This document shows positions 39,443 to 49,378 of a stretch of DNA of 64,000 nt, in pieces (the first letter of the stretch is position 1; every line of letters starts with the position of its first letter). The stretch covers positions 2,418,001 to 2,482,000 of the forward strand of contig NZ_AP027056.1 in NCBI RefSeq assembly GCF_027924965.1. Reading direction: 5' to 3'. The position numbers were made by a program, and so were the translations under genes. Under the pieces are notes generated by a model that saw nothing but the letters and a program-made list of their open reading frames with translations, did no database searches and was not told the DNA's origin. Source of the DNA: Limnohabitans sp. TEGF004 (GTDB lineage Bacteria > Pseudomonadota > Gammaproteobacteria > Burkholderiales > Burkholderiaceae_C).

Positions 39443-41152
39443 TTACATGCTGGCGGGGGCTGACACGCCCAACACCGCCAAGCCATTGTGCAGCACCTGT
39501 GCGGTGGCAGCCACCAGCGCCAAACGCGCTTTTTTGACCGCTTCGTCGTCCACCAAAATGCGCTCGGCATCGTAGTAGCTGTGGTAACTAGCCGCGAGGT
39601 CGCGCAAGTAGAAAGTCACGTCGTGTGGCGCAAAGTCGGCCGATGCTGCGCTGAGCATGGCGGGGTACTTGGCCAGTTGCAGCATGAGGGCTTGGGCTTG
39701 CGGGCTTTCCAGCGCAGACAAGTCCACATCTTTGAGAGTCGCCACATCGCCGCCGTCTTTGTCAGCCCATGCACGCAGCACCGAACAAATGCGGGCGTGG
39801 GCGTATTGCACGTAGTACACGGGGTTGTCGTTGTTCTTTTGCACGGCCAAGTCCACGTCGAAGGTGTACTCGGTGTCGGGCTTGCGGCTCAGCAAGAAGA
39901 AGCGCACCGCGTCTTTGCTGGTCCACTCAATCAAATCGCGCAATGTCACGTAGCTGCCGGCGCGCTTAGAAATTTTCACTTCTTCGCCACCGCGCATCAC
40001 GCGCACCATGGTGTGCAACACGTAGTCGGGGTAGCCCTCGGGAATGCCCACATTGGCCGCTTGCAAACCTGCGCGAACGCGGGCAATCGTGCCGTGGTGG
40101 TCTGTGCCTTGGATGTTGACCACCTTGGCAAAACCACGCTCCCACTTGGTGATGTGGTAGGCCACGTCCGGCACAAAGTAGGTGTACGTGCCGTCCGTCT
40201 TTTTCATCACACGGTCTTTGTCGTCACCGTAGTCGGTGGACTTGAGCCACAACGCGCCGTCTTGCTCGTAGGTCTTGCCAGCGGCTTGCAAACGGCTCAC
40301 CGCATCGGCTACTTTGCCGCTGGTGTACAGACTGCTTTCGAGGTAGTAGTTGTCGAACTTGACGTCAAAGGCTTTCAAGTCGAGGTCTTGCTCATGGCGC
40401 AGGTAGGCCACGGCAAATTCGCGCATGCCGTCGACATCGCTCACATCGCCGCTGGCGGTGAATTCGCGGTCGTCGGACTTGACAGTTTTGCCCGCCAAGA
40501 AATCGGTGGCGATGTCTTGAATGTAGTCGCCGTTGTAGAACGCTTTGCTATCTGGGTTCTCGGGGTCTATAGGCCAGCTGACATCGCCGGGCTTGATGCC
40601 TTGGGCGCGGAAGTGCGTGCTCTTGGCCAAGGTGTTGATTTGCACGCCCGCGTCGTTGTAATAAAACTCGCGGTAGACGTTGAAGCCTTGCGTGGCAAAC
40701 AAATTACAAATCGCATCGCCCAGCGCCGCTTGGCGACCGTGGCCTACGTGCAGCGGGCCGGTGGGGTTGGCAGACACAAACTCGACCAACACGCGTTGGC
40801 CGTTGTCGGCTTGGAATCCAAAACAATCTTTGGCGGCCAACACCTCACGCACGATTTGTTGCTTGGCAGCGGGCTTCAAGCGGATGTTGATGAAGCCGGG
40901 GCCAGCGATTTCGATGTCTTGCACCCACTGTTGGTAAACGGGAGCAGCCAACAGCGCGTCGCGCAGTTGTTCGCCGAGCTGACGGGGGTTGAGCTTGAGG
41001 GGCTTGGCCAGCTGCATGGCCGCAGTGATGGCGTAGTCGCCATGCGCGGCGACCTTGGGAGATTCAAAAGCGGCCTTGTTGCCGGAACCGGGCAACAAAC
41101 CGTCGAGGGCTTGGCCTAAAGCGGCCAGCAGTTCTTGTTTAACTTGGAGCAT
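39443..41152 (-). CDS. argS: arginyl-tRNA synthetase
   Basis: ArgS charges tRNA-Arg. The 569-residue class I enzyme has the HIGH-type motif HVGHG in [14 protein letters not shown], a KISKRAG segment in the KMSKS position, and the C-terminal DALR anticodon-binding domain. It is the first gene of the argS-SPOR-dsbA run and diverges from the glycosyltransferase gene over a 66-base gap. Confidence 0.98.
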   Translation of the reverse strand: MLQVKQELLAALGQALDGLLPGSGNKAAFESPKVAAHGDYAITAAMQLAKPLKLNPRQLGEQLRDALLAAPVYQQWVQDIEIAGPGFINIRLKPAAKQQIVREVLAAKDCFGFQADNGQRVLVEFVSANPTGPLHVGHGRQAALGDAICNLFATQGFNVYREFYYNDAGVQINTLAKSTHFRAQGIKPGDVSWPIDPENPDSKAFYNGDYIQDIATDFLAGKTVKSDDREFTASGDVSDVDGMREFAVAYLRHEQDLDLKAFDVKFDNYYLESSLYTSGKVADAVSRLQAAGKTYEQDGALWLKSTDYGDDKDRVMKKTDGTYTYFVPDVAYHITKWERGFAKVVNIQGTDHHGTIARVRAGLQAANVGIPEGYPDYVLHTMVRVMRGGEEVKISKRAGSYVTLRDLIEWTSKDAVRFFLLSRKPDTEYTFDVDLAVQKNNDNPVYYVQYAHARICSVLRAWADKDGGDVATLKDVDLSALESPQAQALMLQLAKYPAMLSAASADFAPHDVTFYLRDLAASYHSYYDAERILVDDEAVKKARLALVAATAQVLHNGLAVLGVSAPASM

Positions 41153-41218
41153 GGCTAGATTTTACGGGGCGCGCCTGTGCTTAAGGGGATTGGGTGTTTT
41201 TTTTGGCATGATCTACCT

Positions 41219-42259
41219 ATGCGCGACGCCCATACCCTCACCCCCATCGACCGTTTCCAATACACCCCCACTTTGTCGTGCGTCATGCCCGCTTACAACG
41301 AGGGCAAAAACTTAGGCACGCTGGTGCCTCAAGTGCTGCAAGCTTTGCAAGCACTGGGTTCGCAGGTCGAGATCGTGTTGATCAACGACGGCAGCCGTGA
41401 TGACACAGCACAGGTGATACAAACCTTGTGTGCAGCGCACCGCGAAGTGGTGGGCATCAACCTGTCGCGCAACTTTGGCAAAGAAGCAGCACTGACGGCA
41501 GGCATTGATGCCGCGCGTGGCGAAGTGGTGGTGCTGATGGACTCTGACGGCCAGCACCCTGTGTCGCTGGTGGCCGAGATGGTTCAGCGTTGGCGCGAAG
41601 GTTCGGACGTGGTGTACGCGATTCGCCGCACGCGCGACGACCAGTCAGCTTTGCATGCAGGCCTGACGGGCATGTTTTACAAACTCATCAACGCGGGCAA
41701 CCGCGTGAAGATCCCAGCCCACGCGGGTGACTTCCGCCTCATGGACCGCCGCGTGGTCGAAGCCTTGAAGCAGCTGCCCGAGCGCAACCGTTTCATGAAG
41801 GGCTTGTACGCGTGGGTGGGTTTTGCCAGCACCGCCATTGATTACGAACCTTTGCCCCGCGCCGCTGGCGAGAGCAGCTTTGGTTTGCGCGGCTCGTTTG
41901 CGTTGGCACTGACGGGCGTATTGGCTTTCTCGATTGCGCCTCTGCGCGCCCTGACCATCACAGGCTTGATGTTGGCCATGTTGGCCATGGGCTATGGCGC
42001 CTGGGTGGTGGCCGAGTATTTCTGGTGGGGGATTGATGTGCCAGGCTACGCCACATTGGTGGTGGGCATGATGTTTTTCAGCGGCATTCAATTGCTGTCG
42101 ATTGGCGTTCTCGCCGAATATGTGGGCCGCATCTACGAGGAAGTGAAACAGCGCCCCATGTATTTGGTCAGCCACCGCTGGGGCTCGGGCCTAGGTATCG
42201 CGCCTGTGAAGACCGTGGCGCCTGCGGTGATCGACAACGATCCACCACACCCCGTCTGA
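41219..42259 (+). CDS. family 2 glycosyltransferase, GtrB/ArnC-like (undecaprenyl-phosphate sugar transferase)
   Basis: The 346-residue protein has a GT-A domain with LINDGSRDDT and the DxD-type LMDSDGQHP, and a QLPERNRF loop. Two C-terminal membrane helices (near residues 232-260 and 270-300) precede the EEVKQRPMYLV tail. This architecture is that of GtrB, ArnC and FlmF enzymes, which load a sugar onto undecaprenyl phosphate. The ATG at 41219 was chosen over an upstream GTG/TTG region. It is coupled to the gtrA-like gene 3 bases downstream and faces an ArnT-like gene and a ChbG/HpnK-type deacetylase gene, suggesting a lipid A sugar-modification module. Confidence 0.9.
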   Translation: MRDAHTLTPIDRFQYTPTLSCVMPAYNEGKNLGTLVPQVLQALQALGSQVEIVLINDGSRDDTAQVIQTLCAAHREVVGINLSRNFGKEAALTAGIDAARGEVVVLMDSDGQHPVSLVAEMVQRWREGSDVVYAIRRTRDDQSALHAGLTGMFYKLINAGNRVKIPAHAGDFRLMDRRVVEALKQLPERNRFMKGLYAWVGFASTAIDYEPLPRAAGESSFGLRGSFALALTGVLAFSIAPLRALTITGLMLAMLAMGYGAWVVAEYFWWGIDVPGYATLVVGMMFFSGIQLLSIGVLAEYVGRIYEEVKQRPMYLVSHRWGSGLGIAPVKTVAPAVIDNDPPHPV

Positions 42260-42262
42260 ACC

Positions 42263-42634
42263 ATGCGTACTGGATTTTGGTTCTTGGTGGTGGGCGGCAC
42301 AGCCGCCGCCGTACACATGGCTGTGTTCATACTGGCATCGCCCTACCTGTGGCCTGAAGTGGCCAATGCCGCAGGCTTTTGCGTGGCATTTGTGGTGAGC
42401 TTTGCTGGCCACCGCTTTTTGAGTTTCAGCGATGCAGACACCGATCTGTGGCAAAGCTTTCGGCGCTTTGCGGCCACAGCGTTGGCGGGCTTTGCGGCCA
42501 ACGAGCTGATGTTCATCGCGCTGCTGCGCGGGCTAAATTTACCCGATTGGTTGGCTTTATTTTTTGCGCTGGTGTTTGCATCCGCGCAAACTTTTTTGCT
42601 CAGTCGATTCTGGGCGTTCAAACGCAAGGCTTGA
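42263..42634 (+). CDS. GtrA-family membrane protein
   Basis: The 123-residue protein has four membrane helices (near residues 5-25, 32-50, 68-86 and 93-112) and the ending SRFWAFKRKA typical of GtrA. GtrA-like proteins are thought to flip undecaprenyl-phosphate sugars to the periplasmic face. It lies 3 bases after the GT2 gene, so the two are one operon. Its last 78 bases overlap the 3' end of the ArnT-like gene on the other strand. Confidence 0.9.
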   Translation: MRTGFWFLVVGGTAAAVHMAVFILASPYLWPEVANAAGFCVAFVVSFAGHRFLSFSDADTDLWQSFRRFAATALAGFAANELMFIALLRGLNLPDWLALFFALVFASAQTFLLSRFWAFKRKA

Positions 42635-44170
42635 TCGGTACAAGCTCCACGCTTGACCTGTCGCAATAAGGGTGAAGCCTTCATGCGCTTGTGCATTGAG
42701 AACGGCTGACGCATTGGGCGCAACCACCCATGCATGCGGCTCTTGTTTCAACGCTTGCAAGCGCGCCATGGGCACCAAACTACGCGCAGCGCTGGCATCA
42801 AATTCAGCCCCTTCAAACAATTCACGCCGCCAGTTGTCACCTGCCGTTTGGCGCAAGGTGTCCCAGTCTTGAATGACTTCTAAGGGGCGGGTGAGCTGCG
42901 CGTAGAACGGTAAGTCGTATGGGTAATCATCGACTGCGGCCACCACATCCGTCGACTGCGCGGCACATGCCAACACCTCGGCCACATCGCGTGTGCCACG
43001 TTGCTCGGTGTAGCGGCTAGCGCTCACCTGCGCCACGATGGCCAAGCCCAAATTCACAACCACCAAGGCGCCAAACATAAATCGCCCCCAGTGGCGTGGC
43101 GCCACATGTTGCTGCCACCACAACGCGGCCAGAACGGCAAGCGCAGGCATGACAGGCAAGGCATAACCAATCAGTTTGGAATTGGGAATGGAGAAGAAAC
43201 CAAGAATGGCAACGATCCAAATCCAACACAAAGCCACCCAGCGTGCATCCACATGAGCTGCGCCCAAATCATGCGCACCTGAGCGCAACATCCGTATGGC
43301 TGCAGTGCGCAATCGTTGCACCCCGTCTGCAGCCACCACAAACACCCAAGGGAACATCAGCACCGTGATGGCCAAGCCATAAAACCACCAAGGCCTACCG
43401 TTGTTGAACGTGGTGGCGGTGTAACGACCAAACTGATGCTTGCCAAACATGTAGGCCAACATGTCTGGGTGTTCGCGGGCTGCCAACACAAACCATGGCA
43501 ACGCAATGATGGCAAACAACAACAAGCCACTCACCCAAGGCAAGACCAAAATTTTTCGCCATTGCCAGGTGTAAGCAATCCAAACAAAGAGCACCAAACC
43601 GGGCAGCAGCAAACCAATCAGTCCTTTGCTCAAGACGCCCAGTGCACACGCCACAAACCCCCAGCGAGCCCAGCCGGCGTGCACGCCGGCGTCGTGCATG
43701 AAGGCGCGCGCGAAACACCAAATAGCCACACCCATCCACGTCGCCACCATCATGTCGTGGTTCACGTATTGGCCACCCACGAGAAACGCCAAGCTGCTGC
43801 CAAACATCCATGCAGCACGTTGTGCCACCTTGGCACCAGCGATGTGGCGCGTACACACCCACATCAGCCCCAACATCAAACACGCATGCACAGCCACCAC
43901 CAAGCGCGCAGCCCAAGGCGTAGCGCCCAGCACGCTCATCACAGCGGCTTCCAGCCAATACAGCAGCGGCGGTTTGTGAAAGAACGGAATGCCGTCTAGT
44001 CTTGGCGTGAGCCAGTCACCACTCATCGCCATCCAGCGCCCAACTTCGGCGTAGCGCCCCTCATCGGGCAAGGCCAACGGACGAAGCGCAGCCAACACCA
44101 GCAAGAACAAGGGCAGCAACACCCAACCCCAAATACGCCAGCGGGGAGATGCAAAAAATGATGAGGTCAT
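42557..44170 (-). CDS. ArnT-like lipid A / undecaprenyl-phosphate-sugar glycosyltransferase
   Basis: The 537-residue polytopic protein has a catalytic-type acidic motif LPDEGRYAEVGR after the first helix, GIPFFHKPPLLYWLEA, about 11-12 membrane helices, and a short C-terminal periplasmic domain: the ArnT/GT83 plan. ArnT enzymes move an amino sugar from undecaprenyl phosphate to lipid A. The C-terminus reads into the opposite strand of the gtrA-like gene over 78 bases. It lies 7 bases downstream of the deacetylase gene, in the same operon. The sugar is not known; GlcN or GalN would fit the neighbours better than L-Ara4N because no arnA/arnB lie nearby. Confidence 0.88.
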   Translation of the reverse strand: MTSSFFASPRWRIWGWVLLPLFLLVLAALRPLALPDEGRYAEVGRWMAMSGDWLTPRLDGIPFFHKPPLLYWLEAAVMSVLGATPWAARLVVAVHACLMLGLMWVCTRHIAGAKVAQRAAWMFGSSLAFLVGGQYVNHDMMVATWMGVAIWCFARAFMHDAGVHAGWARWGFVACALGVLSKGLIGLLLPGLVLFVWIAYTWQWRKILVLPWVSGLLLFAIIALPWFVLAAREHPDMLAYMFGKHQFGRYTATTFNNGRPWWFYGLAITVLMFPWVFVVAADGVQRLRTAAIRMLRSGAHDLGAAHVDARWVALCWIWIVAILGFFSIPNSKLIGYALPVMPALAVLAALWWQQHVAPRHWGRFMFGALVVVNLGLAIVAQVSASRYTEQRGTRDVAEVLACAAQSTDVVAAVDDYPYDLPFYAQLTRPLEVIQDWDTLRQTAGDNWRRELFEGAEFDASAARSLVPMARLQALKQEPHAWVVAPNASAVLNAQAHEGFTLIATGQAWSLYRSSLAFERPESTEQKSLRGCKHQRKK

Positions 44171-44177
44171 TGGGTGA

Positions 44178-45008
44178 TCAAGCTTCTATAGGTTTGCCGC
44201 TGCCACGCACCAGGCGCACGCTGGCATCAAACATGTGCTGCACAAAATCGTGGCCAGCAAGGTAAGCAAATTCGCGTTTGCGCGCGTTACCAATCGCGTC
44301 ATCCGCTTGTGCAGACACTGCAGGGTGGCACATGATGACGGCGCGTTTGTCTTGGGGCAAATTAGCCAGCCAGCCTTGCATGTGGCGCGCGTAGTCGTCC
44401 ATGCTGCCGTCAAAACCATACGCGCCCAACAACGGGCCAACCGTGGGCCAGTTCTGCTGCGTCGCCCACTGCTGCAAGCCATGCGCGCCCATGGCTGAAA
44501 TCACCTTGGCTTTGAGGCCAGGCTGCGCCACTTGCGACACACGCAACCACGGACGCTTCGCTGAATTGCCATATCGGCGCATGAGCACCTCTGCCAAGGC
44601 ATGTCGAAACACAGCAAACTGTTGCACATGCTGATGGCCATCGATGTGGTCTGGCTCCGCTTGCCAATGCACCTCGAACGCATCGAGCTGACGCTCAATT
44701 TCATCTTCAATCAATTTGGGGCTATACAAGCGCAGCGCCGCACGCGCCATGACCGTGCCCAAGCCACTGCCATGCCCAGCGTCCACCGCAAAACTGCTGG
44801 TCCAATCCAAATGCACGCCCACATCCAAGCGCTCGCGCACATCACGCAAGGCCACCACGTCTTCCGCCCAACGGGGTGAGAGGCTCATCACGCTGGTGGC
44901 ACTCAAGCGACCGAGCACCGCCAAAGCAACGATGCCTTGCGACACTGGCGCATTCAGCGCGTAGTCATCGGCGCACAGGACGACTTCTTTGATTTGATGT
45001 TGCGTCAT
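44178..45008 (-). CDS. ChbG/HpnK (YdjC) family deacetylase
   Basis: The 276-residue carbohydrate deacetylase has metal-binding residues D14/D15 (LCADDYALN), H66 (GVHLDWT), and H121, H125, H127 (DHIDGHQHVQQF). Members include ChbG, HpnK and Francisella NaxD, which deacetylates undecaprenyl-phosphate GalNAc before transfer to lipid A. Next to an ArnT-like transferase gene and facing a GtrB/ArnC-like gene, the NaxD/LgmC-type role is the best inference. It overlaps the upstream LysR gene by 4 bases and precedes the ArnT-like gene by 7 bases. Confidence 0.85.
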   Translation of the reverse strand: MTQHQIKEVVLCADDYALNAPVSQGIVALAVLGRLSATSVMSLSPRWAEDVVALRDVRERLDVGVHLDWTSSFAVDAGHGSGLGTVMARAALRLYSPKLIEDEIERQLDAFEVHWQAEPDHIDGHQHVQQFAVFRHALAEVLMRRYGNSAKRPWLRVSQVAQPGLKAKVISAMGAHGLQQWATQQNWPTVGPLLGAYGFDGSMDDYARHMQGWLANLPQDKRAVIMCHPAVSAQADDAIGNARKREFAYLAGHDFVQHMFDASVRLVRGSGKPIEA

Positions 45009-45946
45009 GCAGCAGCACTCCAGTAGTTGGCATGACCGTAGTGGTCTTTGAGAAAATCAATCCACAAACGCAAGCGCAGGGGCAAGTGTTTGCGCTGCGA
45101 GAACACCGCATAAATTCCGTTGGGAGGTGCGGCGAATTCTTCCAGCACCGGCACCAATTGCCCACTGTTGATTTCTGTTTCGACTTCCCACGTGCTGCGC
45201 CATGCAATGCCGTGGCCTGCCAAACACCAGTCGTGCAGAACTTGACCGTCTGAGCAATCCATCGGGCCACTGGGGCGCAGGTGAATCACCTCATGTGTTT
45301 GGCCTTCATGGCCTTTGCCATTGACGGGCACGCGAAATGCCCAGCCGCGTGTTTGCGAAGCATCGCTGGAGAGCGTCAAGCAACGAAAACGCATCAAATC
45401 ACTCGGCACTTTGGGTGTGCCGTAGCGTTTCAAGAATTCAGGCGTGGCCACGCACAAGCGGCGGTTGTCGGCCATGCGCACACTCACCAACGACGAGTCG
45501 GGCAAATCGCCCACGCGCACCGCGCAGTCAAAACCTTCGGCGGCCAAATCGACCACGCGGTCGCTCAGGTTGAGTGACACCGTCACATCGGGATGCATGC
45601 TGTGAAACTTGGGCACCAAAGGCGCGACATGGCGACGACCAAACCCCGCGGGCGCCGTGATGCGCAAGTGCCCGCTGGCTTTGAGGCCGCCCGCACTGAC
45701 GCTCGCTTCGGCATTGGCCACATCGGCCAGCAAGCGTTGACAGTCTTCGAGGAATGCCGTGCCTTCGTGTGTGAGCGTGATGCGTCGCGTGGTGCGCACC
45801 AAGAGCTTGACGCCCAAGTGCGCTTCTAAGCTATCCAAGCGACGCCCCATGATGGCGGGTGCCACGCCCTCGGCTTTGGCCGCAGCGGTCAAGCTGCCCT
45901 TCAAGGCTACCGACACAAAAGACTCAAAGGCTTTGAGTTTGTCCAT
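45005..45946 (-). CDS. LysR-family transcriptional regulator
   Basis: The 313-residue protein starts MDKLKAFESFV with the N-terminal winged HTH (KGSLTAAAKAEGVAPAIMGRRLDSLEAHLG) and a C-terminal effector domain. An in-frame reading to 46213 would add 89 low-quality residues overlapping the divergent gene and was rejected. The stop overlaps the deacetylase ATG, so regulator, deacetylase and ArnT-like transferase are one transcript. It diverges from the SLAC1/TDT transporter gene over 52 bases, which also makes that gene a likely target. Confidence 0.92.
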   Translation of the reverse strand: MDKLKAFESFVSVALKGSLTAAAKAEGVAPAIMGRRLDSLEAHLGVKLLVRTTRRITLTHEGTAFLEDCQRLLADVANAEASVSAGGLKASGHLRITAPAGFGRRHVAPLVPKFHSMHPDVTVSLNLSDRVVDLAAEGFDCAVRVGDLPDSSLVSVRMADNRRLCVATPEFLKRYGTPKVPSDLMRFRCLTLSSDASQTRGWAFRVPVNGKGHEGQTHEVIHLRPSGPMDCSDGQVLHDWCLAGHGIAWRSTWEVETEINSGQLVPVLEEFAAPPNGIYAVFSQRKHLPLRLRLWIDFLKDHYGHANYWSAAA

Positions 45947-45962
45947 GCACCAATTATCCACG

Positions 45963-45978
45963 GGCGTGAAAACACGCC
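45963..45978. promoter_or_regulatory. inverted repeat GGCGTG-AAAA-CACGCC in the LysR/transporter divergent promoter
   Basis: A perfect 6-base inverted repeat with an AAAA centre fills most of the 52-base region between the LysR gene and the SLAC1-type gene. It could be the regulator's own operator. It lacks a clean T-N11-A with dyad symmetry, so binding is unproven. Confidence 0.4.
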
Positions 45979-45998
45979 ACCCACCTAAAATCCACCGC

Positions 45999-47027
45999 AT
46001 GAATACCCAAGCGCCTACGCATCGCCCCAGCCGAATCACCCGCGCGATTGCGCTGTTAGAGCACCTCGCCCCCGCATGGTTTGCCATGGTCATGGGTTGG
46101 TGTGGTTTGTCACTCGCTTGGTTGCGTGCCACCGATGTGTTTGGCGACACGGCTCTGGGCTTAGGGTTGGTGGGCTCTCTTTTTGCGTTGTTTGTATTTG
46201 TTTTGCTGTGCATTTCATGCGTGGTGCGTTTGACGTTTCATCCCAACGCCGTGGCCGCTGACATGCGCCACCCCGTGCGTCACGCCTTCATGGCCACCCT
46301 GCCGTTGTCCATCATGCTGTTGGCTGGCATTGGCGTGTCTTTATTTTGGAACACCTCACGCACACTGGATACGCTGCTCACATTTGCGTGGGTGTTGGGC
46401 TCAGTGTTAGAGCTGGCAGCTTCTGTGTGGGTGATGGCGCGTTGGCTCAACACGCCTGACAACGGTGGTTTGCAATGGGCGGCTTTCACGCCCGTGTTTT
46501 TCATTCCCGTCATTGGCAACGTGTTGGCACCGCTCGCGGGCGTGACCATCGGTCTTGAGTCTTGGGCCACTGCTCAGTTTGGCATTGGTCTGTTGTTATG
46601 GCCGGTGCTGCAAACCATGCTCCTCATTCGCATGGTGCAAGCTGGCCCACTGGCTGCGCGCCTGAGCCCCAGCATCTTCATCACCATGGTGGCACCATCG
46701 ATCATCGGTTTGTGTTTCTTGCAATTTGATGCACCGCTGAGCTTGGCGTGGGGCTCATGGGGCATTGGTCTGTTTTTCTTAGCCCTATCGCTCACGCAAA
46801 TTCACACCATTCTTGAACAGCCTTTTGGTTTGCCACATTGGGCCATGAGCTTTCCGATGGCAGCCTTCACCACACTCAGCTTGCGCATGTCGCAAGAGCC
46901 AGGTGGCGCATGGTTAGAGTTGCCCGCCACTTTGTTGTTGGCTGTCACGTCCTTGTTAATTTTGGGGTTGACCCTAGGCACGTGGCGCGGCTTGCGTCAT
47001 GGCCACTTGCTGGTGCCAGACAAGTAA
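45999..47027 (+). CDS. SLAC1/TDT-family transporter
   Basis: The 342-residue protein has about ten membrane helices and the family opening HLAPAWFAMVMGWCGLSLAW. It belongs to the tellurite-resistance/dicarboxylate transporter (TehA, SLAC1, Mae1) family, whose members pass anions or organic acids. The ATG at 45999 is chosen because upstream in-frame sequence overlaps the divergent LysR gene. The LysR protein may control it. The transported substrate is not readable from sequence. Confidence 0.88.
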   Translation: MNTQAPTHRPSRITRAIALLEHLAPAWFAMVMGWCGLSLAWLRATDVFGDTALGLGLVGSLFALFVFVLLCISCVVRLTFHPNAVAADMRHPVRHAFMATLPLSIMLLAGIGVSLFWNTSRTLDTLLTFAWVLGSVLELAASVWVMARWLNTPDNGGLQWAAFTPVFFIPVIGNVLAPLAGVTIGLESWATAQFGIGLLLWPVLQTMLLIRMVQAGPLAARLSPSIFITMVAPSIIGLCFLQFDAPLSLAWGSWGIGLFFLALSLTQIHTILEQPFGLPHWAMSFPMAAFTTLSLRMSQEPGGAWLELPATLLLAVTSLLILGLTLGTWRGLRHGHLLVPDK

Positions 47028-47158
47028 AGCGCGTCCGCCCACACGATTACCACCCTATTTGTCACGACAGCCCAAAAGCTGGCGATGCAATCGACCCAAC
47101 GCAATCCAATAAGATTCGCCCTGATTCCCGTTTTTGATTTATCCAGAGAGACTTCACC

Positions 47159-49378
47159 ATGAGCCAAGACACCACCAAACGCACTGCTGTGCACAGCTTG
47201 CAAGTTGCCACCAACCTGCACAAATTCATCGAGACCAAAGTGTTGCCCGACACCGGCGTGAGCAGCGATAAATTCTGGAAAGGTTTCGACGCCATCGTGA
47301 AAGACTTGGCGCCTAAGAATGTCGCCCTGTTGGCAGAGCGTGACCGCCTGCAAACCGAGATGGACGCATGGCATAGCGCCAACCCTGGCCCCATCAAAAA
47401 CATGAAGGCCTATCGCAAGTTCTTGGAAAAAATTGGCTACCTCGTGCCTCAACCCGAGAAGGTGAAGGCCACCACCAAAAACGTCGATGCTGAATTGGCC
47501 TTGCAAGCTGGCCCACAACTTGTGGTGCCTGTGCTCAATGCACGTTACGCACTGAACGCCGCCAACGCACGTTGGGGGTCTTTGTATGACGCGTTGTACG
47601 GCACTGACGCTTTGCCAGAAACACACGGCTGCGAAAAAGCCGGCGCATACAACCCCAAGCGCGGCGCAAAGGTTATTCAATACGCACGCTTTGTGCTGGA
47701 CCGTACCGTGCCATTGAAGAGTGGCTCTCACGTTGACTCCACCGGCTACGCTGTGGTGAACGGTGAATTGGTTGTCACCCTCAAGGGCGGCAAAACCACC
47801 AAGCTGGCCAAGGCTGCTCAGTTTGTGGGCTTCCAAGGCAAGATGGCTGAGCCTTCATCTGTGCTGTTCGTGCACAACGGTTTGCACCTCGACTTGCAAA
47901 TCAACCGCAGCACACCCATCGGCGCCACCGACCCAGCTGGCGTGAGCGACCTGATTGTGGAAGCCGCGTTGTCTACCATCCTCGATTTGGAAGACTCCGT
48001 GGCAGTTGTCGATGCCGATGACAAAGTGGTGGCCTACAGCAATTGGTTGGGCATCGTCAAAGGTACCTTGACCGAAACCGTTGAAAAAGGCGGCAAGACC
48101 TTCACACGTGGTTTGAATGCCGACCGCGAATACAAAGGCAAAGACGGCCAACCCGTCAAATTGCACGGTCGCTCATTGCTGTTCCTTCGTAACGTGGGCC
48201 ACTTGATGACCAACCCCGCCATTCTTTACAAAGGTAAAGACGGCGCGATGCACGAAATTCCAGAAGGCATCATGGATGCTGTGGTGACCACCACCATCGC
48301 TTTGCACGACCTGCAAGGCCACGGCAAAAAAGGCATTCGCAACTCGCGCACGGGCTCTGTGTACATCGTCAAACCCAAAATGCACGGCCCCACCGAAGTG
48401 GCTTTTGCCTGCGAATTGTTTGGTCGCGTCGAGAAGGTTTTGGGCTTGGCTGACAGCACCGTCAAGCTGGGCATCATGGACGAAGAGCGTCGCACCAGCG
48501 TGAACTTGAAAGCCTGTATCGCCGCAGCGGCCAGCCGCGTGGCGTTCATCAACACCGGCTTCTTGGACCGTACTGGCGACGAAATGCACACCGCCATGCA
48601 AGCTGGCCCCATGTTGCGCAAAGGCGATATGAAAACCAGCGCATGGATCCAAGCCTACGAAAAGAACAACGTGTTGGCTGGCTTGTCATGCGGCTTGCGC
48701 GGCAAGGCGCAAATCGGCAAAGGCATGTGGGCCATGCCCGATTTGATGGCCGAGATGTTGAAACAAAAAATTGGTCACCCCAAAGCGGGCGCCAACACCG
48801 CATGGGTGCCAAGCCCCACCGCGGCTGTGTTGCACGCCATGCATTACCACCAAGTCAAAGTGGTCGACGTGCAAAAAGAGTTGGAAAAGGTCAACTACAA
48901 CAAGGTGCGTGACAGCCTCTTGAACGACTTGCTGCAAGTGCCTGTGACCGCCAACCCCAACTGGAAGCCTGCTGAGAAGCAACAAGAGTTGGACAACAAC
49001 GTGCAAGGCATCTTGGGCTATGTGGTGCGTTGGGTGGACCAAGGCGTGGGCTGCTCCAAAGTGCCAGACATCCACAACGTCGGCCTGATGGAAGACCGCG
49101 CCACGCTGCGTATTTCTAGCCAACACATCGCCAACTGGTTGCACCACGGCGTGGTGACACCAGCTGAAGTGAAAGACACCTTCAAGCGTATGGCCTCCGT
49201 AGTGGACAAGCAAAACGCTGGCGACAAGCTGTACCAAAAAATGGCGGGCCGCTTTGCCAAAGCGCCTGCTTACCAAGCTGCCCTCGACTTGGTGTTCAAA
49301 GGCAAAGAGCAGCCCAGCGGCTACACCGAGCCTTTGTTGCACGCATGGCGCTTGAAGGTGAAAGCCGGAACGGTTTAA
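47159..49378 (+). CDS. glcB: malate synthase G
   Basis: Malate synthase G condenses glyoxylate and acetyl-CoA to malate in glyoxylate metabolism. The 739-residue protein matches the G isoform in length, with the family blocks [33 protein letters not shown] and [12 protein letters not shown]. The ATG has GAGAG upstream. The last codons and stop are part of a 20-base tandem duplication (49361-49400), and a strong terminator follows. The 131-base upstream spacer shows no clear operator. No isocitrate lyase gene is in the window. Confidence 0.98.
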   Translation: MSQDTTKRTAVHSLQVATNLHKFIETKVLPDTGVSSDKFWKGFDAIVKDLAPKNVALLAERDRLQTEMDAWHSANPGPIKNMKAYRKFLEKIGYLVPQPEKVKATTKNVDAELALQAGPQLVVPVLNARYALNAANARWGSLYDALYGTDALPETHGCEKAGAYNPKRGAKVIQYARFVLDRTVPLKSGSHVDSTGYAVVNGELVVTLKGGKTTKLAKAAQFVGFQGKMAEPSSVLFVHNGLHLDLQINRSTPIGATDPAGVSDLIVEAALSTILDLEDSVAVVDADDKVVAYSNWLGIVKGTLTETVEKGGKTFTRGLNADREYKGKDGQPVKLHGRSLLFLRNVGHLMTNPAILYKGKDGAMHEIPEGIMDAVVTTTIALHDLQGHGKKGIRNSRTGSVYIVKPKMHGPTEVAFACELFGRVEKVLGLADSTVKLGIMDEERRTSVNLKACIAAAASRVAFINTGFLDRTGDEMHTAMQAGPMLRKGDMKTSAWIQAYEKNNVLAGLSCGLRGKAQIGKGMWAMPDLMAEMLKQKIGHPKAGANTAWVPSPTAAVLHAMHYHQVKVVDVQKELEKVNYNKVRDSLLNDLLQVPVTANPNWKPAEKQQELDNNVQGILGYVVRWVDQGVGCSKVPDIHNVGLMEDRATLRISSQHIANWLHHGVVTPAEVKDTFKRMASVVDKQNAGDKLYQKMAGRFAKAPAYQAALDLVFKGKEQPSGYTEPLLHAWRLKVKAGTV

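Noticed and set aside
39488-41119. Open frame of 543 codons on the plus strand opposite argS
   Set aside because: It lies entirely inside argS on the other strand, has no recognisable domain, and its His/Val/Gly-rich product is what codon bias of the real gene produces. argS is complete and certain.
45759-45998. Upstream extension of the SLAC1-type gene (in-frame to 45759)
   Set aside because: The extension overlaps the divergent LysR gene and does not resemble a transporter N-terminus; the ATG at 45999 fits.
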